DNA from: Pseudomonas sp. Leaf48
Lineage (GTDB): Bacteria > Pseudomonadota > Gammaproteobacteria > Pseudomonadales > Pseudomonadaceae
Assembly: GCF_001421885.1 (NCBI RefSeq)
Contig: NZ_LMLH01000032.1
Location: forward strand, 237,278-289,268
Direction: 5' to 3'
DNA: 51,991 nt
Shown: piece by piece, positions 16,267 to 24,447 of the stretch
Layout of the letters: each line of letters starts with the position of its first letter
How positions within the stretch are numbered: the first letter of the stretch is position 1
Translations under genes and position numbers: made by a program
The notes under the pieces: generated by a model
The model's database searches: none
The model's input: only the letters and a program-made list of their open reading frames with translations
What the model was told of the DNA's origin: nothing

Positions 16267-17043
16267 TTACTTGAGGACAGCGGTCACTTTCATGGTGCTC
16301 GAATCCTTATCGGCTTCGGTGCCAAACCACTGTTTATGGATCTTTCCGAGTGTGCCGTCTTCTTTCATCTTGCTGATGATGTCGTTGACCTGATCAGTCA
16401 TTGCCCAGCCTTTGGCGTGCATCAGCGAGTAACGTTCACCGGTGGGAATACGCGCGACGATGCTGTATTGCGGCTTGTCCTTGATGTAGTAGAGCAGCGC
16501 CGGAATATCGCTGAGGTAGCCATCGATGCGCCCGGAAGCCAGGTCAAGCATGGCTGGCGAAAGTCCTTCGTATCGCGAGACATCGGCGAACTTGTACTCG
16601 TCCTTGTGTTGGCCGATCCACATGTCGCCGGTCGAGCCGGTATCGACGCCAACCACTTTGCCATTCATGTCGGCCAGGCTCTTGACCTTGGACGTAGTCA
16701 GCGAGGTCAGGGACTGGTCGCTGTCAAAGTAAGGCTGCGCGAAAGCAACCGACTCCAGACGTTTTGGGGTGATGGTGATGGATGAAATCGCGATCTCGAC
16801 TCGCTTTGATTGCACGGCACTGAACAGGCCGTTGAAAGGAATATTGATGAACTCGACGGTTTTCCCGGCGCGCTTTGCCACTTCTTTTACAACATCGACT
16901 TCGAAGCCGACGAATTCACCTTTGGCGTCCTGAAATTCCCAGGGCACGTTGCCAACGTTAGCACCTACAGTCCAGTCAGCTGCCCAGGTTGGCAGTGCCA
17001 CTGCGGCGGTCATGAACAGTCCCAACAACACTTTCGCTTTCAT
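16267..17043 (-). CDS. Periplasmic amino acid-binding protein of the ABC transporter
   Basis: A 258-residue SBP_bac_3-type binding protein with a Sec signal peptide (MKAKVLLGLFMTAAVALPTWA, cleavage before ADWTVG). The bilobed family pattern is seen in EFVGFEVDVVKEVAKRAG, ITITPKRLESVAFAQPYF and GVDTGSTGDMW. It captures the ligand in the periplasm and delivers it to the permease. It is the first gene of the nine-gene cluster, with a promoter region upstream holding an imperfect palindrome. The ligand is unknown; the cluster suggests an amino acid-like or ureide compound. Confidence 0.94.
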   Translation of the reverse strand: MKAKVLLGLFMTAAVALPTWAADWTVGANVGNVPWEFQDAKGEFVGFEVDVVKEVAKRAGKTVEFINIPFNGLFSAVQSKRVEIAISSITITPKRLESVAFAQPYFDSDQSLTSLTTSKVKSLADMNGKVVGVDTGSTGDMWIGQHKDEYKFADVSRYEGLSPAMLDLASGRIDGYLSDIPALLYYIKDKPQYSIVARIPTGERYSLMHAKGWAMTDQVNDIISKMKEDGTLGKIHKQWFGTEADKDSSTMKVTAVLK

Positions 17044-17120
17044 GTTTGCTCCCGATTGTTTGTTTTTTTAGGTGCTAACAGCGGTTGATTTCGTACAACG
17101 TGGGATCGAGAGTAAACCAA

Positions 17121-17137
17121 TGGAATATTTAATTCAA
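17121..17137 (-). promoter_or_regulatory. Candidate RpiR operator upstream of the nine-gene cluster
   Basis: TGGAATATTTAATTCAA has 6-bp half-sites (TGGAAT and ATTCAA, one mismatch) around a 5-bp AT-only spacer, 78 bases upstream of the binding-protein start. GAAT/ATTC half-sites are plausible for an RpiR regulator, and an RpiR gene lies in the cluster. Assignment is inference. Confidence 0.35.
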
Positions 17138-17729
17138 TACCACTTATCTGTGAATTTTTTACTCCATTGCTACCCTCAGTTTTCCTGATGCGTCACGTCC
17201 AGAGGGCTGGTTACGGTATGCCCAGGTCAAGCCGCGAGTAGTCAGGACATCGGTAAACCCGCTTCGGCGGGTTGCGTCACATTTCGCACGCCGGCTTTCT
17301 CCGTGTCCTGGTTATCAACTGTGATCCCAAATCGGCCAGACAGCTCCTTTCTACCTTTGGGCGTCAATGCAAGTGAAGATACATACGGTCAGCCGCCTCG
17401 GACACGATCAACCAACCTGACTTGATGAGCGATTGAGCCCGCCCTGGCCTCTGTCGAGACCGACAGCATCGCCGACATTGTGTCGCGTGTGGTCACGGCT
17501 CTTGATAACTCGCCCTAAACTACGGACGAGTTGATGTTCACGTTGCCGGCTTGCGTCATTGCCTCGTTAGCTGGTGGCCGAGGTTGCGCGCTACGACTCA
17601 CCAGTGCAAAACACCCGGCAAATTGATCGTTCCCACTTCACAAGCTGTGTACCGGAGGGCATGACAGTCAATAACGGCGCCGACTGGGTTCGCAGATTTG
17701 TAATTTGTATTTATTGCAGCAATGGCAGA
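17138..17729. other. Region without an intact gene
   Basis: It holds a UUCG-loop hairpin (see separate entry) and short coding-like scraps: on the plus strand about 17437-17518 reads a C-terminus-like run ending ...VVTALDNSP then TAA, and on the minus strand a short frame includes IKSGWLIVSEAADRM. They look like remains of lost genes. Nothing intact is supported. Confidence 0.45.
17256..17273. terminator. UUCG-loop hairpin
   Basis: AACCCGC, loop TTCG, GCGGGTT: perfect 7-bp stem with an extra-stable tetraloop. On the minus strand the right arm is followed by a short T run, so it could end transcription arriving from the OprD side, although it is about 460 bases beyond that gene. Confidence 0.55.
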
Positions 17730-19073
17730 TCAAAAGATCTTGATGGGGGCGTTGACGATCAGTCGGAACTCATCCACGTTGCCTTCCGCTTGATACTGGC
17801 TGGCGTGATGCCAAGCGTAACCGCTTAGCACGTTCACCCCTTTGAAATAACCGGATTGAACGGTGTAGGTGACAAGGGTGCCGATTTCATCGTGGCTTTC
17901 GTCGCTTTGATTAAGTACAGACGAATAGATGCCATTGGCCCCGCCGTTATAGTGAGTGCCATCGATACCCCAGCCTTTGGCGTACCAGAGACTGGTGGTG
18001 AAACCGGGCACGCCGTAGGCTGCGAAGTCATTGATATAGTTAACGGAATACGAGCGCTCGTTCGGGCCGTTGTAGTTGGAGAGAAAGATGTTGGGCAGGG
18101 TGATGGCGTTGGATTCGCCTACGTAGTCGAAATACTCATCGCCCTTGATTTGCTGCAAGCCAAATCGCAAGGTGTGGTTCTGATAACTGGGCGCGATCGT
18201 CAGCCCGTAAGCTTGCTGATCTATTTTCCCGGCCACTTCGCTACCGCTCGACTGCGTGTTGTAGGCATCGAGCTGCACTTTAGTGGAGAACCCGCCCCAC
18301 GTGTATTTGTTGCCCAGGCCCAGGTACTGGCGGTCCCAGATATCATCGAAGCGTGACACATAGGCACTGGCGCGCCAGCCGTCCTTGCTCAGGTAGTCGG
18401 CACCGGCGTAAGCGATCGAGTCGCTGGTGACCAGTCGCGATCCGAACGAGGGGCTCAAGTCTTGACTGCCAGCACCGGTTCGCGGCGTAGCCTCATCGAA
18501 ATAACCGGACTTGATCGTCAGACCTTCGATATCATGACTTTCAAGCGATACACCATCAAATGATGCTGGCAATGTTCGAGTATCAGAATATCCCATGACC
18601 GGTGTCCTGGCCGGCTGCTGCCTGCCAACCTTGATGAGCGTATCGGCGACTTTGACCTTCAGCGCCGCTACGCCCACCTTGCTCCAGTCATCAACCACAT
18701 CACCGTCCTTGTCGACCAGCAGGCGGTTGCTCCCGCCTGCGGTCGCCAGTTTGCTGCGCTCAAGAGCGACGGCGGAAAACATCGAGAGATCCAGGCCGAA
18801 ACCGACCATGCCCTGGCTGAACCCGGAAACATAATCGAGCTTGAATCCCTCAAGCCATGCGGTGCGATCACGCACCTTGCGGGGGCCTTCGGATGTCTGG
18901 GCGCGATAAAAAGTGTTCTTGTGTCCGACCTCGTGGGAGTACCACATGCGGGTATTGAGGGTCAGCGAGCTGTCCTCGATAAAGCCGGCTTCATTGGCCT
19001 GAATCATGGTTGGCGTCAAAAAAAGGACGGCCGAAAACCCTGCGACCACTTGGGTCGAACGAACGATATGCAT
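17730..19073 (-). CDS. OprD-family outer membrane porin
   Basis: A 447-residue OprD-type substrate-specific porin: signal peptide (MHIVRSTQVVAGFSAVLFLTP..., cleavage near QA-NEA), then FIEDSSLTLNTRMWYS, TAWLEGFKLDYVSGFSQGMVGFGLDLSMFSA-like motif and VGRQQPARTPVMGYSD, all diagnostic of the 18-strand OprD/Occ group, ending in a phenylalanine as outer-membrane barrels do. Such porins take up basic amino acids (OccD) or aromatic and other carboxylates (OccK). It lies 145 bases downstream of the penicillin G acylase gene on the same strand, so it may admit the acylase's products or substrates, for example arylacetates. ATG 19073 has GGGAAG upstream; a longer frame lacks a ribosome site. Confidence 0.93.
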   Translation of the reverse strand: MHIVRSTQVVAGFSAVLFLTPTMIQANEAGFIEDSSLTLNTRMWYSHEVGHKNTFYRAQTSEGPRKVRDRTAWLEGFKLDYVSGFSQGMVGFGLDLSMFSAVALERSKLATAGGSNRLLVDKDGDVVDDWSKVGVAALKVKVADTLIKVGRQQPARTPVMGYSDTRTLPASFDGVSLESHDIEGLTIKSGYFDEATPRTGAGSQDLSPSFGSRLVTSDSIAYAGADYLSKDGWRASAYVSRFDDIWDRQYLGLGNKYTWGGFSTKVQLDAYNTQSSGSEVAGKIDQQAYGLTIAPSYQNHTLRFGLQQIKGDEYFDYVGESNAITLPNIFLSNYNGPNERSYSVNYINDFAAYGVPGFTTSLWYAKGWGIDGTHYNGGANGIYSSVLNQSDESHDEIGTLVTYTVQSGYFKGVNVLSGYAWHHASQYQAEGNVDEFRLIVNAPIKIF

Positions 19074-19218
19074 GTCTTGCTTCCCTATGGATCTTTTTAT
19101 TTTTGGAGGCATCCACACTGGACGTGTATTTCAACGGCACGGTGCTTGAATGCGAAGGGAGGCGGCCCCGCTACCAGAGCTTGAATCTGGAGCAGTGCCG
19201 CCGGGTGGCGAACCCCAA

Positions 19219-21663
19219 TCAATAAGTCAGGGTTTTTTCCTCGACCGTATGCGCCTTGATATCTTCCTCGGTCAGCCATGTGCGTTTGTTTTTCAAATCG
19301 CCATAGAGAGCCAATTGATCGTCGAAGTGTCTGGAACGAGTACCGTCCGGAGCGATAAAACCCGACTGCCCGGGTGCGACCACTTCAAAGCCTTGCACAC
19401 CGTCCATGGCAAACACCGTAAGGTTGTTTTCGGTGCCGCGATTCATTGCCAGACGATTATTCATCTGTTCCTTTTCACCCGCCTGAGGAATGCCCAGGAA
19501 GTTCTTCGGCGCGTAGATTGTGTGCGCAATCTCCGTGTGCCAGGATTTTGCATCCGGCCCTTGTTCCGCGCTCAACTCATCGATACTCAGCTGCAACGCC
19601 TTGAGCATCAGTGCGTCGACATCCTTGCCCTTGAACAGATCGAAACCTTTGGCTTTCTCGGCCGCCGTGGCGATCATCGCCTGATGCATGACCTTGGTGC
19701 CGACCTCGATATTCTGACTGCCCGGCGTGCCACCGCCCGGTGTGAAGTGGCCGGTTGAAAGGAATTTCCCGACCTGGTCCTTGGGCAGCACGTCGCCCAG
19801 TGACAGCGCCAGCATGTGTTTGAGCCAGGTGCGGAAAATGGGTGTCGCCGCCGAATCGTAGCGCCCGTCAGCATCGGCATCGAGGTCTTGATAATTCCAT
19901 CCGGCGAGGATGGCAGCGGCATCGCGCACTGTTGCCTGGTCACTGTGTTCGGCGGCCTTCACCAGACGCGGCACGAAGAACCGTGCATTCGGGTCTTCGA
20001 ACCCCGCCTCCATCATCAAGTCCCAGGCCTGGGAGGGCGTAAAGGCCGGACGGCTGTCCAGGCGCGTGAACAGCGTCTGGACACGGTCCGCGGTGTTCCA
20101 GGAGTACCACCATTGATCCGGATTCGGAAAACCTTCGGCAGGACGATTGTTCCAGTTGGCGATGTAGCCGGTTTTTGGGTTGTAGACCTGAGGATTAGTG
20201 GCGAACGGCATGAAGCCCTGCCACTCGAAATCGCCGCTGCCCGATACCGGCAAACGGTTGTCGTGACCTTGCACGCGCACCGGATACCGACCGCCAAGGG
20301 CGTAGCCAATGTTGCCCTTGTTGTCGGCGTAGTACCAATTGACGTTGATCGCGGAATGTTGAACCTGATCGACCCATTGCTCGTGGTTTTTCGCCTTGCT
20401 GACTTTGTTCCAGCTCATCAAGGTGGCGACTTCTTCGCCTTCCCAGCCCCGTCGTTTGGCGTAGGCAACACCGGCTTCGGGTTGATACTCGACGACGGCG
20501 CCCTGCACGCTGCGATAGACAGTGATCTGTTGGTTTTTTTCACCCTTGACGTTGACGGTTTCGATGCGTTTTTCAAACGGCCGGTATTGCCCTTGATAAA
20601 GGTACTCTTCCGGGTTTTTCGGGTTCAGTTCCAGGCGATAGATGTCGACGTTGTCCCCTGCCCCCCAGGTACTACCCCACGTAATGTCTTTGTTGTAACC
20701 GAACTCGACCATCGGGTAGCCGAACGGGCTGTTGCCGACCGCGTCATAACCGGCACCGTGCAGGCCGATCGAGTAGGTATAGGCCGGCTGATAAAAACCA
20801 AACTGCGGACCGTTGAGGAGAATCGCCTTGGCGTCCTTCGACTTCTTCGCACCGAGCACGATGATGTTACTGAAGGCCCGCTCCTTCGGTGATTCCCATG
20901 CCAGGGTTGGGTCATTGAGCGCCAGCAACGGCAGAGGTTTGGGCGATTGCTGCGCGACTGCCTTTGTCTTGGCCGGTACGTAAGCGCCATTGCGCACGGA
21001 CGGTTGCCACTCGCCCTTGGGGACCGTGGTAGGGGCATCCGGGTTATCGACGGACAGGAGTTTTTCGAAGAGCGCCTTACCGTTTTTGTCCCCGCTTTGC
21101 GCGATCATTCCATCGAGTAACTGCTGGTTCTGCAACTCACTGTTGTAGTCACCGAAGCGGTTGATCATTGAGCCGATAAACACCATCGCCACGTCGAACG
21201 AGGTCCAGCGCTGCGGGGTGAAGCCATTGTCGATGAATTGCTTTGGCATCAACGCGCCCGGATTGCGGTCGATCTCGTCCAGCCATTTATTGATGCCCTG
21301 AGCGTAGCCTTCAAGAATGTCCTTATCAGCCTGGGGCAACTTGGCCAGTTGTTCCTTGATGCTCGCCGGCGAGTAGTTTTTACGAATGCCGATATCAAAA
21401 TTCACGTAGTCCTTGCCCAATGCCTGCGCAACCTGGCCCTGGGTACTGAGTCGGGATATCTCCAGTTGATACAAGCGATCCTGAGCGATGGCATAGCCAT
21501 AGCCATAGAACACACCATAAACCTCACTGGCGTAAACGTGAGCGGTACCGTACTCGTCGCGCTTGATCGTGACGTCGGCAGCCTGGGCAGGAACAAGGGG
21601 GACGCCAAGAAAAAAAAGGGTGGAAAGCTGCAGGGCGAATCGTGACGGCATGAGGGTTCTCAT
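19219..21663 (-). CDS. Penicillin G acylase-type Ntn hydrolase, periplasmic
   Basis: An 814-residue precursor closely resembling E. coli penicillin G acylase along its whole length. A signal peptide (residues 1-28) is followed by the alpha chain, a spacer, and the beta chain whose nucleophile is Ser265 in ERAF-SNIIVLG, exposed by autocleavage. Counting from it, Asn505 equals beta-241 and Arg527 equals beta-263, both conserved. NGPQFGFYQPAYTYSIGL and GYIANWNNRP are highly conserved blocks. The enzyme cleaves amides of arylacetic acids in the periplasm. Oddly, the position of beta-Ala69 is Trp333 and that of beta-Phe71 is Ala335 (GSTWGAGD instead of GSTAGFGD), so the pocket and specificity probably differ. 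ATG 21663 has AGAGAA upstream. An OprD porin follows. Confidence 0.93.
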   Translation of the reverse strand: MRTLMPSRFALQLSTLFFLGVPLVPAQAADVTIKRDEYGTAHVYASEVYGVFYGYGYAIAQDRLYQLEISRLSTQGQVAQALGKDYVNFDIGIRKNYSPASIKEQLAKLPQADKDILEGYAQGINKWLDEIDRNPGALMPKQFIDNGFTPQRWTSFDVAMVFIGSMINRFGDYNSELQNQQLLDGMIAQSGDKNGKALFEKLLSVDNPDAPTTVPKGEWQPSVRNGAYVPAKTKAVAQQSPKPLPLLALNDPTLAWESPKERAFSNIIVLGAKKSKDAKAILLNGPQFGFYQPAYTYSIGLHGAGYDAVGNSPFGYPMVEFGYNKDITWGSTWGAGDNVDIYRLELNPKNPEEYLYQGQYRPFEKRIETVNVKGEKNQQITVYRSVQGAVVEYQPEAGVAYAKRRGWEGEEVATLMSWNKVSKAKNHEQWVDQVQHSAINVNWYYADNKGNIGYALGGRYPVRVQGHDNRLPVSGSGDFEWQGFMPFATNPQVYNPKTGYIANWNNRPAEGFPNPDQWWYSWNTADRVQTLFTRLDSRPAFTPSQAWDLMMEAGFEDPNARFFVPRLVKAAEHSDQATVRDAAAILAGWNYQDLDADADGRYDSAATPIFRTWLKHMLALSLGDVLPKDQVGKFLSTGHFTPGGGTPGSQNIEVGTKVMHQAMIATAAEKAKGFDLFKGKDVDALMLKALQLSIDELSAEQGPDAKSWHTEIAHTIYAPKNFLGIPQAGEKEQMNNRLAMNRGTENNLTVFAMDGVQGFEVVAPGQSGFIAPDGTRSRHFDDQLALYGDLKNKRTWLTEEDIKAHTVEEKTLTY

Positions 21664-22013
21664 AAAATTCTCTATTATTATTTTGTGATACCTAAAAAAC
21701 GCTTCGTCTTTAAAAAACGTATCAGTTACCAAAGATGGTCGTCAATGGCTTTTCGTTTTTGGGTGATTGATGACGTGGCCGAGCCTGCTCGCGAAAGGCT
21801 CATGATTAGCCGAGACAAATTAGTCATACGATCTCTACCTTTTAGCCAAGGCACCAAAAAAACCGACCAAAGCCTTTCACTAAAGGCAATCCACCTCCCT
21901 GCCTCTCTTGCCCGACCTACCCGAATACGGTACAAATCGACGAAGTTGTACGACGACACAATAAAAACACCCACGCCATTCCCCAGTTGGCCTGTCACCC
22001 TTCGAGATCTGCC
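21664..22013. other. Divergent promoter region between acylase and EamA genes
   Basis: No gene seen. GTACAA (21930-21935) and TTGTAC (21946-21951) form perfect arms 10 bases apart, a possible operator for the EamA gene. Around 21780-21798 the run CGAGCCTGCTCGCGAAAGG resembles half of a Pseudomonas REP element. AT-rich promoter-like stretches flank both genes. Confidence 0.45.
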
Positions 22014-22973
22014 ATGTCCCGCCCTACACTTGCGCAACCCGTATCGCCACCCTTCCCTCGCCATCTCGCGGTGATCATTCTTTTGTGCATGGGCTGCGCG
22101 TTCGCCGGTAACCATGTGGCGGCGCGAGTCGCTTTTGATGATGGCGCGGGTGTGTTGCTGGCGATTTTGATGCGTTCTGGCGGGACCTTGCTGGTGCTGG
22201 CAGGCGTGGTGCTGTGGCAACGACAAAGTCTGCGTCTGCCGGCGGGTACATGGCGCTGGCAGTTGCTGTTGGGGCTTTTGATTACCGCGCAGAGCCTGTG
22301 TCTGTACTCAGCCGTCGCACGGGTGCCGGTGGCGCTGGCGCTGCTGGTGGGCAACGTGTTTCCCATCCTGCTGGCGCTGCTCACCTGGGTGCTGGGTGGT
22401 CCGCGACCGACCGCACGCACCGCTTCGTTGATGGGTTTGATTCTGGTGGGGCTGGTGTTTGTACTGGATGTCCCCGGGCGTCCTTCGACCCAGAACAGCG
22501 TCGGCCCGCAATGGCTGCTGGGCGTCGCGCTCGCGTTCTGCGCCGCCACCGTGTTCGCCTGCGCGCTGTGGATCACCGACCACAAGTTGTCTCAGGTACG
22601 TGGTTCGGTACGCAGTCTGTTGACCATTTTCATCGTCTTCAGCAGCGTCAATCTGGCGGGACTGACTGGCGCCCTGCCAGGCGGACTGAACCTGCCCGCA
22701 ACCTCCACCGGATGGCTGGCCCTGGCCACCCTGGTGGTGCTGTACGGCACCGGTTTTATCGTGCTGTTCATTTCCGTGCCCAGGCTGGACATGCCACGCA
22801 ATGCACCGGTAATGAACATCGAGCCGTTGGCGACGTTGCTGATGGGCTGGATTGTGCTGGATCAAATGCTCAGTGCGGGGCAGATTCTGGGCGGGGTAAT
22901 TGTGGTCACCGGTATCGTTTTGCTGACGTATCGCAAATCAGCTATCAAGGCTGACGCCAAAGCTGTGGTGTGA
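22014..22973 (+). CDS. EamA/DMT-family membrane transporter
   Basis: A 319-residue inner-membrane protein with ten predicted hydrophobic helices arranged as two EamA repeats (HLAVIILLCMGCAFAGNHVAARVAF opening the first, GPQWLLGVALAFCAATVFACAL opening the second). The family exports amino acids, nucleosides or other small metabolites. ATG 22014 has GAG seven bases upstream and starts directly before helix 1; an open frame extends nine codons further. No neighbour identifies the substrate. Confidence 0.88.
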   Translation: MSRPTLAQPVSPPFPRHLAVIILLCMGCAFAGNHVAARVAFDDGAGVLLAILMRSGGTLLVLAGVVLWQRQSLRLPAGTWRWQLLLGLLITAQSLCLYSAVARVPVALALLVGNVFPILLALLTWVLGGPRPTARTASLMGLILVGLVFVLDVPGRPSTQNSVGPQWLLGVALAFCAATVFACALWITDHKLSQVRGSVRSLLTIFIVFSSVNLAGLTGALPGGLNLPATSTGWLALATLVVLYGTGFIVLFISVPRLDMPRNAPVMNIEPLATLLMGWIVLDQMLSAGQILGGVIVVTGIVLLTYRKSAIKADAKAVV

Positions 22974-23272
22974 GAATGCGGCCACGTTTCTCCGTGCAAC
23001 TTGCAATAGGCATTATCCGCTAATCGGGCAATTTGCAACCATCTCAATAGTCCGTATTCGACGCAGGCCACGCCCCCTCTTACACCCTGTAAGTCAAGTA
23101 AGTTGGCATGCTCCCTGCACTGAGGCCAAGAGTAAAATTTCAGGTACGTACGTTCCAAATTTGGGAATGAAGTTTTATACAGACTGAAATCGGCTGCTCA
23201 GTATTTGATACATGGACCAGCCCAAACTCGCGGTTTATTTATCAAGTCCAAACAAAAAAAGGATATTCCCTA
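22974..23272. other. Intergenic region upstream of lpxR-like gene
   Basis: Contains two short perfect palindromes: CTTACA-CCC-TGTAAG at 23079-23093 and CCAAATTTGG at 23155-23164, the second about 108 bases before the lpxR-like start. AT-rich sequence follows. No gene seen. Confidence 0.4.
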
Positions 23273-24250
23273 ATGCAATTATGGATGCCAAAACTTTTGG
23301 TGGTCATCGCACTCGCAACACCGTCTGTTGCACTGTCGGATGTCTTGTCGTTAAAACTCGAAAATGATGTTTTTTCCGGTGGTGACGACGGTCATTACTC
23401 CAATGGACTTGAGCTGGCTTCAACCTTTAAACCGCAGAGCGATCATTGGACTCAAAACATTGGATCGTTGATTCCTGGCTGGGGTCCGACAGGTGTCGAC
23501 CTCGCAGCCTACCGTTTCGGCCATCAGATCTACACGCCGGATGACATTGAGCAATCAGAACTGCAACCGGAAGATCGCCCCTATGCGGGTCTCATGTATT
23601 TCGGTGTTTCAGTCTTTAAGAACACTCAACTGCAGGGCTGGCGAGAGACCGGGGAACTGGATATCGATCTTGGTATCGTTGGCCCGGCAACGGGGGCAGA
23701 GAAAATTCAGCGAGGGGTGCACCATCTGACGGGCAGTGATGAGCCTAATGGCTGGGACCATCAATTACATAATGAGCCCTATGTAAATGTCGGCTTCGAA
23801 AAGCGCTGGTGGCTGCAAACCAAACTCGCTGGACTGGATCTTGAGTACGGCCCCAGTGCCGGTCTCACGGCGGGCAATCTCTACACCTACGCTGCAAGTG
23901 GAATGGGCCTACGCATCGGACAAGGGCTTGAGCGCAGTTATAGCCTGCCGAATGTGGCCCCCTCTTTCAGTGGCAACCTGTACTTCCAGGAGGGTGGCAG
24001 TTTCGCCTGGTATGGCTTTGCCAACCTTCAGGGTCGCTATATGGCGCATAACATGTTGCTCGATGGCAACACCTGGAAAGACAGCGCCTCTGTTGATCGA
24101 CGCGAATGGGTCGGTGATGCGCAAGTAGGGGTAGCGATGATCTGGAGTCAATGGCAGGCCGCGTTTTCTACCGTGTGGCGAACCCGTGAGTTTGAGGGGC
24201 AAAACCAGCACGATCAATTTGGATCTCTTGCGATTTCTACGGTGTTTTAA
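23273..24250 (+). CDS. LpxR-type lipid A deacylase, outer membrane
   Basis: A 325-residue outer-membrane barrel of the LpxR/DUF2219 family, which in Salmonella removes the 3'-acyloxyacyl chain of lipid A. After a signal peptide (residues 1-22) come the family motifs LKLENDVFSGGDDGHYSNGLEL, with Asn31 and Asp32 at the catalytic/calcium site, and RPYAGLMYFG near residue 102; the protein ends SLAISTVF with a terminal Phe as expected. It would remodel lipopolysaccharide at the cell surface. It is a single-gene unit. Strength of assignment: family good, activity unproven. Confidence 0.85.
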   Translation: MQLWMPKLLVVIALATPSVALSDVLSLKLENDVFSGGDDGHYSNGLELASTFKPQSDHWTQNIGSLIPGWGPTGVDLAAYRFGHQIYTPDDIEQSELQPEDRPYAGLMYFGVSVFKNTQLQGWRETGELDIDLGIVGPATGAEKIQRGVHHLTGSDEPNGWDHQLHNEPYVNVGFEKRWWLQTKLAGLDLEYGPSAGLTAGNLYTYAASGMGLRIGQGLERSYSLPNVAPSFSGNLYFQEGGSFAWYGFANLQGRYMAHNMLLDGNTWKDSASVDRREWVGDAQVGVAMIWSQWQAAFSTVWRTREFEGQNQHDQFGSLAISTVF

Positions 24251-24447
24251 AGCGCGGGGATGACGTCCGGTTTTGCTCGGTACGCTTTAAGATTTCCAAA
24301 GTGAGTGACGTTGTTGCGAAGAGGTTTTCCCACATTGCTCACTCCCCTCCAGGGTGACCTGCCGGCGCGCGCTTCGGGGGGTCGCGCATCCAGCCGGAAC
24401 CTGCTTTCATGGAATAATCCCGCGCCCCTCATGCGAGGCTCTCATCA

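Noticed and set aside
17574..17828. 84-codon plus-strand frame overlapping the porin end
   Set aside because: Overlaps the porin's conserved C-terminus and has no support of its own.
19219..21663. Annotating the acylase as an acyl-homoserine lactone acylase (PvdQ/QuiP)
   Set aside because: The full-length match pattern, including GYIANWNN and beta-chain spacing, is of the E. coli penicillin G acylase branch; AHL activity is possible but not indicated.
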